Shown: piece by piece, positions 17,538 through 26,634 of the stretch
How positions within the stretch are numbered: position 1 is the first letter of the stretch
How the letters are laid out: each line of letters opens with the position of its first letter
Position numbers and translations under genes: made by a program
The notes under the pieces: generated by a model
Told to the model about the DNA's origin: nothing
Seen by the model: the letters and a program-made list of their open reading frames with translations, nothing else
Database searches by the model: none
Origin: Undibacterium sp. KW1
GTDB taxonomy: Bacteria; Pseudomonadota; Gammaproteobacteria; Burkholderiales; Burkholderiaceae_D
Assembly (NCBI RefSeq): GCF_009937955.1
Contig: NZ_AP018439.1
Span: 682,001-746,000, forward strand
Direction: 5' to 3'
DNA: 64,000 nucleotides

Positions 17538-19475
17538 ATGAGCAATCTGGTTCAGAAATTCCAGGAGTACAGCGACTGGCGCAAAGGAGTGGTCAAAGCG
17601 CTGGAGCAGTACCGGTCATGGATACATGGATCGGATATGGCCGATGCCGCCAGTGATCAGCGTATTGCACGTCTGATGGAGCGTCTGGTTGACGACAAAC
17701 TGTCCATCGCCTTTGTTGCTGAATTTTCACGCGGCAAGTCCGAACTGATCAATGCCATCTTCTTTGCAGACTATGGCCAGCGTATATTGCCGTCATCTGC
17801 CGGTCGCACCACCATGTGCCCTACCGAGCTTTTGTATGACGACACCATCCCGCCCTGCATACGCCTGCTGCCTATAGAAACCCGTGCCGAAGCGCAATCG
17901 ACCAGTGAATACAAGGGCCAAAGCCATGTATGGACGGTCTTGCCGCTGAACATCAGCTCTGGCGACGGCATGCTGGAAGCCTTCAAGCAAGTCAGCCTGA
18001 CCAAGAAGGTCAGCATAGACGTGGCCAAACAATATGGCCTGTTTGATGAAAACGACCCCGATGCACCGCTGGAAGTCGATGAAGATGGCCTGGTAGAGAT
18101 TTCCCAATGGCGTCATGCCATTATCAACTTCCCTCATCCTTTGTTGAAGGAAGGCCTGATCATCGTCGATACGCCTGGCCTGAATGCGATTGGTACCGAG
18201 CCTGAACTGACACTGAACCTGATACCGAATGCGCATGCAGTCTTGTTCATCCTTGCCGCCGACACTGGTGTGACCAAGAGCGATATCGATGTCTGGCGCA
18301 ATAATATCGGCAATGGCCCTGGCCGCATGGTCGTCCTGAACAAGATAGACAGCATGTGGGATGAGTTGCGTACGCCTGAAGAAGTCGAAGCGCAGATCGT
18401 CCGCCAGGTCAGCACGGTTGCGCATACGCTGGGGCTGGAAGAAAAGCAGATTTTCCCTATCTCTGCACAAAAAGGCCTGGTTGCCAAAATCAATAAAGAT
18501 GCGCCTTTGCTGGCCAGGAGCCGCCTGCCTACGCTGGAATATGCTTTGTCCAAGGAATTGATACCGGCCAAGCAAAACATCATCCGCGCCCAGATGACTT
18601 CAGAAATCAATGAAATCATCCATGCGCAACAGGCCGTTATTTCTGCCCGCAGCCGCAGCATGGTTGAGCAGATGATGGAATTGAAGAGCCTGCGCGGCAA
18701 GAATATGAACGTCATCGAACACATGATGAAGCGTATCGATGCCGAGAAAAAAGAATTCGACGCCAGCCTCTTGCGCATGCAGGGCACGCGCTCGGTGTTT
18801 ACCCGTTTATCGACTGAGGTATATACCAGCCTGGGCATGGACATCTTGCGCGAAGAAATCCGCAAATCACGGGAAGCCATGGAGAAGAGCAAGTTCTCGG
18901 TAGGCCTGCGTGATTCGGTCAAGCAGTTCTTTTCTCAGGTTAAACTGAACCTGCAGACATCGAATAAAAAGACCGATGAGATTTCGGAAATGATGACGGT
19001 CATGTACCGCAAGTTTTCGACTGAACATGGTCTGGCCTTGTCGTCACCCATGTCATTCTCTCTGGATAAATACATCAAGGAAGTCGAAGCGATTGAAGGC
19101 GTGTATCAAAAGCAGTTCAGCACAGCCACTTTGCTGACCACACCGCAAGTTGTGTTGATGCACAAGTTCTTTGATTCTGTCGCTGCCCGCGTCAAGCAAA
19201 GCTTTTTGCAAGCCAACCGCGATGTCGAAGCCTGGCAAAAAGTCGTCATGGCACCGCTGGAAGCACAGATACGTGAGCATAAAGGGCAGTTGAAAAACCG
19301 CATGCAATCGATACAGCGCATCCATGTGGCAACCGACAGCCTGGAAGACAAGATATCGTCGTTTGAAAGCTTGCAGGCCGATATCGATGCGCAGAAAAAA
19401 GCGCTGACCGATCTCGAAGATACCCTGCGGGCCGCATTGACTGCAGAACTGACGACGCTCAGGGTGGCTGCCTGA
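17538..19475 (+). CDS. Dynamin-like GTPase
   Basis: A 645-residue protein with a dynamin-type G domain. The P-loop FSRGKSELINA is at about residues 64-74, a switch-I-like GRTTMCPTE segment follows at about 88-96, G3 is VDTPG and G4 is LNKID. From about residue 350 the sequence is long amphipathic helices and coiled coil, as in bacterial dynamin-like proteins. I see no clear transmembrane paddle, though a membrane-binding helix cannot be excluded. A promoter-like AT-rich stretch and AGGGGA precede the ATG. It stops 4 bases before mutY and is probably cotranscribed with it. Bacterial relatives act in membrane remodelling or repair; the role here is unknown. Confidence 0.9.
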   Translation: MSNLVQKFQEYSDWRKGVVKALEQYRSWIHGSDMADAASDQRIARLMERLVDDKLSIAFVAEFSRGKSELINAIFFADYGQRILPSSAGRTTMCPTELLYDDTIPPCIRLLPIETRAEAQSTSEYKGQSHVWTVLPLNISSGDGMLEAFKQVSLTKKVSIDVAKQYGLFDENDPDAPLEVDEDGLVEISQWRHAIINFPHPLLKEGLIIVDTPGLNAIGTEPELTLNLIPNAHAVLFILAADTGVTKSDIDVWRNNIGNGPGRMVVLNKIDSMWDELRTPEEVEAQIVRQVSTVAHTLGLEEKQIFPISAQKGLVAKINKDAPLLARSRLPTLEYALSKELIPAKQNIIRAQMTSEINEIIHAQQAVISARSRSMVEQMMELKSLRGKNMNVIEHMMKRIDAEKKEFDASLLRMQGTRSVFTRLSTEVYTSLGMDILREEIRKSREAMEKSKFSVGLRDSVKQFFSQVKLNLQTSNKKTDEISEMMTVMYRKFSTEHGLALSSPMSFSLDKYIKEVEAIEGVYQKQFSTATLLTTPQVVLMHKFFDSVAARVKQSFLQANRDVEAWQKVVMAPLEAQIREHKGQLKNRMQSIQRIHVATDSLEDKISSFESLQADIDAQKKALTDLEDTLRAALTAELTTLRVAA

Positions 19476-19479
19476 AATA

Positions 19480-20661
19480 ATGAAGTCTACAGCATCACGC
19501 AGCAAGGCTGACCCCGCGGGTCAGCCTGCCTCATCCCCGCGATTTGCCCCATACGTCGATCCCAGTTTTTCTGCAGCGCTCATCACCTGGCAAAAACAGC
19601 ATGGCCGCCACGGCTTGCCCTGGCAGCGAAGCCATGAGGCTTATCGCGTCTGGCTGTCTGAAATCATGCTGCAGCAAACGCAGGTCACGGCAGTTATACC
19701 GTATTACAAACGCTTCCTGGAAACTTTTCCTACCGTGTTTGACCTGGCCGCCGCACCGGCCGGACAAGTCATGGAACACTGGGCCGGCCTTGGTTATTAT
19801 ACCCGCGCCCGTAACCTGCATCAGTGCGCCAAACAGGTGGTGGATAAATACCTGGGCAAGTTCCCGGCTGACCCTGCCTTGTTGCAAGAATTGCCAGGCA
19901 TAGGCCGCTCAACGGCCGCTGCGATCACGGCATTTTCTTATGGCACGGTGGCCGCAATTCTGGATGGCAACGTCAAGCGGGTATTTGCCCGTGTGTTTGG
20001 CATAGATGGTTATCCCGGCACTAAACCCGTTGAAGACAATATGTGGCTGCGCGCCCAGGCTTTATTGCCCGCGCAAGACATAGGCGCTTATACGCAGGGC
20101 CTGATGGACCTGGGGGCTACGGTATGTACGCGCAGCAGCCCTAAATGCACGCTATGCCCTTTCCAGACACGCTGCGTGGCTTATGCGCAAGGCAGGACCG
20201 CAGAGCTGCCGGTACGCAAACCTAAAAAGGCGCAAAAAGAAAAACAGGCCATCATGCTGCTGGTGCAGGATGGTCCAGAAGTCTTGCTGGAGCGCAGGCC
20301 ACCCACCGGCATCTGGGGTGGTTTGCTGTCGCTGCCAGAGCTGGCAGGCATGCAAGAATATAGCGGCGAGGATGATGCCTTTTCTGTCGATGCGCAAATG
20401 GCGACTGTGCGTGAGCGCGCCAGCCGTTTTGGTGACATCGCCAGCTTTCAGGTCTTGCCGGTTTTTGCCCATGTATTCACTCACTTCAAATTACATATCC
20501 TGCCAGTGCATGTACAACTCAAAAAACGTCACCTGCAAGTTGCAGAGGGCGAGCATGGCTGGCATCCGCTGAGTGAAGCAGTGCAACTGGGTTTGCCTGC
20601 ACCTATCAAGACTTTGCTGACTAATCTTGGCACGCAAACTCAACTGCCATTTACTGATTGA
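19480..20661 (+). CDS. mutY: A/G-specific adenine glycosylase
   Basis: Removes adenine mispaired with 8-oxoguanine. In order: a HhH-GPD catalytic domain with LSEIMLQQTQV, the hairpin ELPGIGRSTAAAI at about residues 136-148, and ILDGNVKRV with the catalytic Asp near 161. A 4Fe-4S cluster follows at Cys216, 223, 226 and 232 (C-x6-C-x2-C-x5-C). A C-terminal NUDIX-like 8-oxoG recognition domain runs from about residue 250. Length of 393 is at the upper end of normal because of a Ser/Pro-rich N-terminus. It follows the GTPase gene by 4 bases. Confidence 0.97.
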   Translation: MKSTASRSKADPAGQPASSPRFAPYVDPSFSAALITWQKQHGRHGLPWQRSHEAYRVWLSEIMLQQTQVTAVIPYYKRFLETFPTVFDLAAAPAGQVMEHWAGLGYYTRARNLHQCAKQVVDKYLGKFPADPALLQELPGIGRSTAAAITAFSYGTVAAILDGNVKRVFARVFGIDGYPGTKPVEDNMWLRAQALLPAQDIGAYTQGLMDLGATVCTRSSPKCTLCPFQTRCVAYAQGRTAELPVRKPKKAQKEKQAIMLLVQDGPEVLLERRPPTGIWGGLLSLPELAGMQEYSGEDDAFSVDAQMATVRERASRFGDIASFQVLPVFAHVFTHFKLHILPVHVQLKKRHLQVAEGEHGWHPLSEAVQLGLPAPIKTLLTNLGTQTQLPFTD

Positions 20662-20676
20662 GTAATTCCGCTTAGA

Positions 20677-20713
20677 CTCCTGAAGTTGCTATTCAAGTAA
20701 GCAGTTTCAGGAG
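20677..20713 (+). promoter_or_regulatory. Hairpin covering the ribosome binding site of the downstream hydrolase
   Basis: CTCCTGAAGTTGCT (20677-20690) pairs with AGCAGTTTCAGGAG (20700-20713) over 14 bp with two G-U pairs, loop ATTCAAGTA. The right arm contains the CAGGAG ribosome binding site of the TTG-started gene at 20720. There is no T run, so this resembles a translational control element more than a terminator. Confidence 0.6.
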
Positions 20714-20719
20714 ACCACT

Positions 20720-22195
20720 TTGAACAAAAGATTCATGCAGAGGCTCATGTCTGGCCTGGCGCTATGCAGTGCGGTGACTGCACATGCCAATGCCGCAGCC
20801 ACTACTTCACCCACCAAGGCTTGCCGCCTGCCAGAATTTCCGCAAGAAGTGCAATGCGGTCAGGTGCAAAGACCCTTGAACCCGGCGCAACCGCAAGGCA
20901 AGCAGATCGATATCCACTATGTTGTGATCCCTTCGCAGGACAGGAATAAATTGCCGGATGCCGTCTTCCTGCTTGCTGGTGGCCCAGGCCAAAGTGCCAT
21001 CAGCGTCGCCAGTTGGGCGACTACCCTGATGGCACGCCTGAACCGTCGCCGTGATCTGGTGTTTGTTGATCAGCGTGGCACCGGCCGCAGTGCGCCGCTG
21101 GAATGTCCTGAACTCGAAAAAGCCGAAGAAGTTTTATCGCCGGAACAAAGAGTCAAAGTCACCGACGACTGCATGCGCCAGTTGCAAACCTTGCCTTATG
21201 GCGAGCTGCAATACTTTGGCACCAGCATTGCCATGCAGGATCTGGAGGCGGTACGCCTGAAGCAAGGCTATGGCCGTATCAATGTCGTCGGTGCTTCATA
21301 TGGCACGCGTGCCGGGCTTGAATACCTGCGCCAGTTCCCGCAATCCGTGCGCCGCATCGTGCTCGATGGCGTGGTACCACCCAGCATGCGCCTGGCCAGT
21401 GCCGATGCACAAAAAGCGCTGGATGCCTTGTTCAGGGATTGCAACAAAGAAGCCGCCTGCAATGCCAGCTACCCTGACCTGGAGAACCGCTGGAAAAAAC
21501 TGCTGGCCAGCCAGCCGCAAAAAATCAGTATCACGCACCCACGCATGGGTACACCCATAAAGACCGAGATGACGCGTGACAGTTTGTTGGGCCTGGTCCA
21601 TAAAACTCTGTACAGCCCCAATTCTTTATCCGCTTTACCCTATGCGCTGACGCAGGCGGAACAGGGCAATTATGCGCCGCTGGTGACCATGACAGGTGCT
21701 ACCAATTTGCCTGGCCCCGGTGGTATTTCTTACGGCATGCATTTCTCGGTCTGGTGCGGTGAAGCTTTCGCACAGTCGGCAAGTTTGCCTGCCAATGATG
21801 ATTTTGAAAAACTCGTGGCTGATCAATACACCCAGACTTGCAAAAAATGGCCGCGTAGCGAAATACCCGCAGACTTTTTCAAGGTGCCCGCCTCAGCTTC
21901 GCCCGCCCTGTTGCTCAGCGGTGGCCTTGATCCCGTCACGCCCACCAGGTATGGTGATGAAGTTGCCAAGGCGCTGGGCCCGAATGCCCGTCATGTCGTC
22001 ATAGAAAATACTGGTCACGGTTTGTTGGCCCAAGGCTGCATACGCGATGTAGTACACCGTTTTTTAAATGCCAAAGAAGACAGCGAAGCCGTCAAGGTCG
22101 ATACCACCTGCGTGCGCCAGATACCACGTGCGCTGGCCTGGCAGGCACCGGTGCCGCCCGCTGCCAGCAAAGCGGGCAAGGAGGCCAAGCCATGA
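20720..22195 (+). CDS. Secreted alpha/beta hydrolase, TAP-like peptidase family
   Basis: A 491-residue protein with a signal peptide ending around AHANA. The alpha/beta hydrolase fold has LAGGPGQS (oxyanion region), DQRGTGRS, the nucleophile elbow GASYGT with Ser193, the acid in SGGLDPVTP and the His in ENTGHG. This is the layout of the proline iminopeptidase/tripeptidyl aminopeptidase group. Several cysteines fit a periplasmic protein. The start is TTG with CAGGAG in front, and that site is paired in a strong hairpin. The stop overlaps the ABC ATPase start by 4 bases, so peptidase and transporter are translated together. Confidence 0.88.
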   Translation: MNKRFMQRLMSGLALCSAVTAHANAAATTSPTKACRLPEFPQEVQCGQVQRPLNPAQPQGKQIDIHYVVIPSQDRNKLPDAVFLLAGGPGQSAISVASWATTLMARLNRRRDLVFVDQRGTGRSAPLECPELEKAEEVLSPEQRVKVTDDCMRQLQTLPYGELQYFGTSIAMQDLEAVRLKQGYGRINVVGASYGTRAGLEYLRQFPQSVRRIVLDGVVPPSMRLASADAQKALDALFRDCNKEAACNASYPDLENRWKKLLASQPQKISITHPRMGTPIKTEMTRDSLLGLVHKTLYSPNSLSALPYALTQAEQGNYAPLVTMTGATNLPGPGGISYGMHFSVWCGEAFAQSASLPANDDFEKLVADQYTQTCKKWPRSEIPADFFKVPASASPALLLSGGLDPVTPTRYGDEVAKALGPNARHVVIENTGHGLLAQGCIRDVVHRFLNAKEDSEAVKVDTTCVRQIPRALAWQAPVPPAASKAGKEAKP

Positions 22196-23022
22196 TTATC
22201 GTCAATGACTTGCACAAAGAATTTGTGCGCCTCGGCAAATCCTCAGGCAATGCTTTTGTCAATGCTGCACGCAGCCTGGGCTTGATGAAAAAAACCAGTG
22301 AAGTGGTGAAGGCTGTTGATGGCGTCAGCTTCAGCGCCAGCGATGGCTGCATTACCGGTTTGCTGGGTGCAAATGGCGCAGGCAAAACCACCACGCTGCG
22401 CATGATCGCCGCACTCTTGCAATCCGATGAAGGACAGATCATGGTCGATGGCACAGCTGTCAAGGCCGGTACTTCATCGACGCAGTCACACATGGGGGTT
22501 TTGTCAGATGCCCGTGGCCTCTATCCGCGCCTGACCGCAAGGGAAAATATCCATTACTATGGCCTGCTGCATGGCATGGACACTGCCCATGCAGAACAGC
22601 GCACCAGGCAGTTGTCGCAATGGCTGGATATGGACAAATTGCTGGACCGCCGCACCGATGGTTTCAGCCAGGGTGAACGTATGAAAACCGCGCTCGCAAG
22701 AGCTCTGGTGCATGATCCCAAGAACATCATTCTGGATGAACCCACCAACGGTCTGGACGTCGTCGCTACCCGCGCGCTGCGGGAATTTTTGCGCTTCCTG
22801 CGCTCGCCAGAAGGTGGTGGCAAGTGCATCATCTTTTCCACTCACATCATGCAAGAGGTAGAGCGCCTGTGCGACCAGGTTGTCATCGTTGCCCAGGGCA
22901 AGGACGTGGCGCATGGCACGGTAGAAGAATTGCTGGCGCAATCCGGTGAAGATAATTTTGAAGATGCCTTCGTCAAACTGGCATTCCTGCATCCGCAAAA
23001 ATCCCTGACAGGAGTGAATTGA
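22192..23022 (+). CDS. natA: ABC exporter ATP-binding protein, NatA-type
   Basis: A 276-residue cytoplasmic ATPase. Walker A is GANGAGKTT (about residues 60-68), the signature is FSQGERMKTALARAL, and Walker B is IILDEPTNGLD, followed by the switch His in IFSTHIMQ. It resembles NatA of the Na+-extruding NatAB system. Substrate assignment from sequence alone is not safe. An insert around residues 12-36 before the Walker A strand is typical of this subgroup. ATGA overlap with the hydrolase upstream and TGATG overlap with the permease downstream indicate one operon. Confidence 0.88.
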   Translation: MIIVNDLHKEFVRLGKSSGNAFVNAARSLGLMKKTSEVVKAVDGVSFSASDGCITGLLGANGAGKTTTLRMIAALLQSDEGQIMVDGTAVKAGTSSTQSHMGVLSDARGLYPRLTARENIHYYGLLHGMDTAHAEQRTRQLSQWLDMDKLLDRRTDGFSQGERMKTALARALVHDPKNIILDEPTNGLDVVATRALREFLRFLRSPEGGGKCIIFSTHIMQEVERLCDQVVIVAQGKDVAHGTVEELLAQSGEDNFEDAFVKLAFLHPQKSLTGVN

Positions 23023-24185
23023 TGAAAGCCACTTTAGCAATCCTGCGCAAGGAATTGCGTGATGCCTTGCGTGACCGCCGCACCCTGATGGTAGCCCTGA
23101 TCAGCTCATTGCTGGGCGTGCCACTGATGCTGCTGATTTTTTCGGTCGTGCTGACCCAGGTTGAATCGCAGGAAGAAAAACGTACCGTCCTCGTCAAAGG
23201 TATAGAACATGCACATGGCCTGGAAAATTTCATCCTGCGTCAGGGTTATCAAATCAAGACCGCGCCTGATGATTATGCGGCCAAATCGCAAAGCAAGGAA
23301 CTTGACCAGCCCGTCTTGCTGATCCCCGATGACTTTGATGAGAAGCTGGCATCAGGTGGCAGGGGTGTTCTGGAAATAGCCTTTGATACCTCAAACCGCC
23401 AGGCAGAATTTGGTGTACGTCCCCTGCGCCGTTTGCTGGATGGCTATTCGCAGGAACTGGCTACATTGGGGCTGGCCATGCGTGGCGTGTCGCTGGAATT
23501 ACTGCAGCGCCTGGACATACGCGAACGTCACATCAAAAAACCGGAAGAACGCAAGGCCACCATCACCACCATGCTGCCCATGATGGTCTTGATGGCCATC
23601 GTCCTTGGTGGCATGTATGCCGCGATTGATACGACTGCTGGTGAACGCGAACGCGGTTCGCTCGAGCCATTGATGATGAACCCAGTCAGTGGCTGGCAAC
23701 TGACTATAGGCAAATGGGGCGCGGTCGCGATTGTTGGTATGGGCGTGGTGGTGCTGACCATCTTCAGCTTCTTTCCTTCGCAATGGCTGATCCATAATGA
23801 AACCCTGCGTGCTGAATTCCAGTTCAATTTCAAGGATGCCATGGGCTTCTTACTGGTCTTGCTGCCGCTGGCCGCCAGCGTCGCCGCGATACAGATTGCT
23901 ATTTCACTGGACTGCAAAAGCTATAAAGAAGCCCAGGTACGCAACCAGATGGTGACCATGTTTATCCCCTTTGTATCTCTGGTACCTATCCTGTTCCCTG
24001 GCCGCGAGCCTTCCTGGTTCCAGTGGGTGCCGGTGCTGTCACAAAACCAGATGATGAACCAGGTGTTGAAAGGTGAAACCCTGAGTGTCGTCGCAGTTGG
24101 CATCGCCTTTCTGGTGTGTGCCCTGATGAGCCTGGTCAGCCTGGCGTATATCTCACAAAAAATGCGCAGGGTGGTGATGCATTAA
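23022..24185 (+). CDS. natB: ABC exporter permease, NatB-type
   Basis: A 387-residue ABC-2 type permease. An N-terminal helix (about residues 20-45) follows the conserved LRKELRDALRDRRTL. A large extracytoplasmic domain spans about 50-180. Five or so further membrane helices follow, the second region starting MLPMMVLMAIVLGGMY with the family motif AGERERGSLEPLMM just after it. ATG at 23022 shares bases with the natA stop and has AGGAG upstream. An excellent terminator follows. Confidence 0.88.
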   Translation: MKATLAILRKELRDALRDRRTLMVALISSLLGVPLMLLIFSVVLTQVESQEEKRTVLVKGIEHAHGLENFILRQGYQIKTAPDDYAAKSQSKELDQPVLLIPDDFDEKLASGGRGVLEIAFDTSNRQAEFGVRPLRRLLDGYSQELATLGLAMRGVSLELLQRLDIRERHIKKPEERKATITTMLPMMVLMAIVLGGMYAAIDTTAGERERGSLEPLMMNPVSGWQLTIGKWGAVAIVGMGVVVLTIFSFFPSQWLIHNETLRAEFQFNFKDAMGFLLVLLPLAASVAAIQIAISLDCKSYKEAQVRNQMVTMFIPFVSLVPILFPGREPSWFQWVPVLSQNQMMNQVLKGETLSVVAVGIAFLVCALMSLVSLAYISQKMRRVVMH

Positions 24186-24243
24186 AACTGGCAGATCAGG
24201 TGACTGATCAAAGTTTCTGTTCATTCAGCAGGTCACACAGCCG

Positions 24244-24280
24244 ACAACAAAAAAGCGCACAATGTGCGCTTTTTTGTTGT
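24244..24280. terminator. Bidirectional terminator between natB and the S41 lipoprotein gene
   Basis: A perfect 17-bp inverted repeat (ACAACAAAAAAGCGCAC and complement) with a 3-base loop and A/T runs on both sides. The flanking genes converge, so it can serve both. Confidence 0.95.
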
Positions 24281-24302
24281 TCACTTCGTTTACTTCATTT
24301 GC

Positions 24303-26504
24303 TTACCTGGCTTGCATATTCGCCGATTTGAGCAATTTGATATTGCGCCATGGCTGCATGCTCTTGTCGCGGATAGGTGAACCTTCCAGCGGTGGTGGTG
24401 CAGGGCTGAAGCCTGCGGCTGGGCAGGACCCTGTGCTGGCATAGGTCAGCGCAGCAGACAGGCGTGATTCGCTTTGATTGCCCAGATCATGATTCAAGTC
24501 ATCAGATACTTTGCACAAGGGTGAGAAACCATTCGTGAAGTCGCCCTGACCTGCTGCATTGACGCCAGCAAACTGAATCGCAAAGTAGGCTGTCTTGCAG
24601 TTATTGGTCTGGACGAAGCCATAAGGCTTGCCGCAGGTAGTATCACCAATCAAAATGACTTGCATGAAAGGTTTCAGACCATTGATGATGGATTCGCTGG
24701 CTGAGCAGGTACCACTGCCAGTCAGGATGAACACCCTTGGCAGGTTCAGTTGCGGCAAGAGACGGTTGTTGGTGTCCGTGTCATAGAAGTAAGAGACATT
24801 ATCTGCTGTCAGGTCGGTATGCTTGTCGTTGAACTGCAATTGTTCAAACACTTTGTTAACAACCTTGGAACCGGCAATCATGGTCGATAATTCATTGGCG
24901 ATATACAGGTAGCCACCGCCGTTGTAGCGCAGATCAAGTACCAGGTCATCAACACGTGCATTCTGGAACTTGCGCATCGCGGTTACCAAAGGTGCCTCTG
25001 CCGTGCGGATGTGATCTGTGAAGACCATATAGCCTATCTTCTTACCATTCACGTTCAGTATCTGGTCTAGCAGTACGGGGGCTGTTGTGACGGTGGTGGA
25101 TGTCATGCTCACCAGGCGGCTGCTTGCTGCATTGGTATCCTGCACCCTGAAGCTATGGGTTTCGGTTTTAGATGGAAACAGGGCATCGTATTGTGCATTG
25201 CTCAACGAGCCGCCCAGGTCCGTGCTGTCAACACTGACCAGTGTCGTGCCGCGCTTCAACTGCGCAATGTCAGCGGGAGAGCCAGGTTGAACGTAGCGCA
25301 CACGTATCTTGCTGCCTTCACGCACCAGGCTATAGCCATAACTGACATCTTCACCAGACTGGAAATAATCATCTATGCTGCCCTGTGCATCAGTGAAGCT
25401 GAACCTGTCCTTGGATTTGACAATCAGTGCGTCAAAGTAACTGGCGGGTGTGCTGTAGTTGGCGGCAGGTACATTGACGATATCGCGATACCACAGATAG
25501 ACATCATCAAGGTGGGCGCGTACCCAGCTCTTTTCGCCATTCGGTGTACAGATATTCGCCAGGCTGTCGGGTGAACCATAGATGCCTGTCGTACCCGGGG
25601 CGATCAGTGAAGAGTTAATCGGGTTACCACTGACACCGATGAGGTCACGGGCAGCCGAGGTGGAGGTGCTGGTGACTGCGGCGGCAATCGCCATGGTCTT
25701 GGTGATATTGTCTTCCAGAGTCAGATAGCTCAGGCCCTGTTGTACCGCAAAATAATTGGCGATATCAAGTTTGTTGTTCAGCAGACTGGTGACCCAGCCC
25801 CAGGTGGCGTCATTTGCGTATTCGCGGGCCGATACCAGGATAGCCCTGACCATGCTGCCCTTGGGCGTGCCGTTTTTGAGCTGACTGGACCAGTAATCGA
25901 TTTCTGCCGCATTTGGTGCAGTAGTGCCAGTGCGACCCAGCACATTTTTATAAATGATGCGGATGAAGTCGTCATTGCTCATGCCGCTGGAATACCCGGT
26001 CAGAGCAGGAGACTGTAGTGCAACCAGATAAAAACTTTCAGCAATTTGCGCTTCGGTCATGCCTGCCTGTACCTGGTCTATCCAGTAAGCCAGGCCATCA
26101 GCATCGGGCACGCGGTTAAAGAAGGCCACGTACAGGTCGATCAGATTGTTCAGACTGGTGACTGAAAGTGCTGCAGCCTTGTCGCCTATGCGCAGATTGA
26201 CGCGAAAATCACTGAATTGCAGGGTCGTCGTCGTTACAGGTGCAGTGACAGGTGCCGTACCGCCGAGGGTATCGACAATCACATAAGTGGACCCTTGCCT
26301 TGTAATGGTATAGTTTTGGCGCTTACCAGTGAAGCTCAGGATATCGGCAGCGGTTGCTGCTTGTATGACTGGTGCCGGTGACAATGGTGGCACGGCGGCT
26401 GCCTGTTTGGCATCCTGGTTACTGCCACCACCACAGGCAGCGAGGATCAGGCTCACTGCTGACAAGGCGAACAGGTTTTTACCGCTGGACTTAAAACGCA
26501 ACAT
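24303..26504 (-). CDS. Lipoprotein with DUF4214 and S41 (CtpA-like) peptidase domains
   Basis: A 733-residue predicted lipoprotein with lipobox LAACGGG. Residues about 50-110 form a small beta-rich segment. Residues about 125-270 hold DUF4214-type repeats (AFFNRVPDADGLAYWIDQ, NVLGRTG with IDYWSSQL). These are usually found in large secreted or S-layer-like proteins. A PDZ-like region (about 390-470, VRYVQPGSPADIAQLKRGT) precedes an S41 peptidase core. That core has LDLRYNGGGY, the serine in SGTCSASESI near residue 600, and DTTCGKPYG. The Lys of the classic Ser-Lys dyad may be the one in CGKP, which I cannot prove. Extracellular or periplasmic proteolysis is likely. Confidence 0.85.
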   Translation of the reverse strand: MLRFKSSGKNLFALSAVSLILAACGGGSNQDAKQAAAVPPLSPAPVIQAATAADILSFTGKRQNYTITRQGSTYVIVDTLGGTAPVTAPVTTTTLQFSDFRVNLRIGDKAAALSVTSLNNLIDLYVAFFNRVPDADGLAYWIDQVQAGMTEAQIAESFYLVALQSPALTGYSSGMSNDDFIRIIYKNVLGRTGTTAPNAAEIDYWSSQLKNGTPKGSMVRAILVSAREYANDATWGWVTSLLNNKLDIANYFAVQQGLSYLTLEDNITKTMAIAAAVTSTSTSAARDLIGVSGNPINSSLIAPGTTGIYGSPDSLANICTPNGEKSWVRAHLDDVYLWYRDIVNVPAANYSTPASYFDALIVKSKDRFSFTDAQGSIDDYFQSGEDVSYGYSLVREGSKIRVRYVQPGSPADIAQLKRGTTLVSVDSTDLGGSLSNAQYDALFPSKTETHSFRVQDTNAASSRLVSMTSTTVTTAPVLLDQILNVNGKKIGYMVFTDHIRTAEAPLVTAMRKFQNARVDDLVLDLRYNGGGYLYIANELSTMIAGSKVVNKVFEQLQFNDKHTDLTADNVSYFYDTDTNNRLLPQLNLPRVFILTGSGTCSASESIINGLKPFMQVILIGDTTCGKPYGFVQTNNCKTAYFAIQFAGVNAAGQGDFTNGFSPLCKVSDDLNHDLGNQSESRLSAALTYASTGSCPAAGFSPAPPPLEGSPIRDKSMQPWRNIKLLKSANMQAR

Positions 26505-26634
26505 GGTGATTCCACTATCTGATGACGAACGTCGATTCTAGAATAAATAGGTAGAATGTCAATTCGAATTGAAAAATTTTGTTAAAAACTTGCTTGCCCC
26601 CACATCATATATTACTCCACATGGTTTTGTACGT

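Noticed and set aside
17793..18922. Minus-strand frames over the dynamin GTPase
   Set aside because: Antisense shadows of a well-supported gene.
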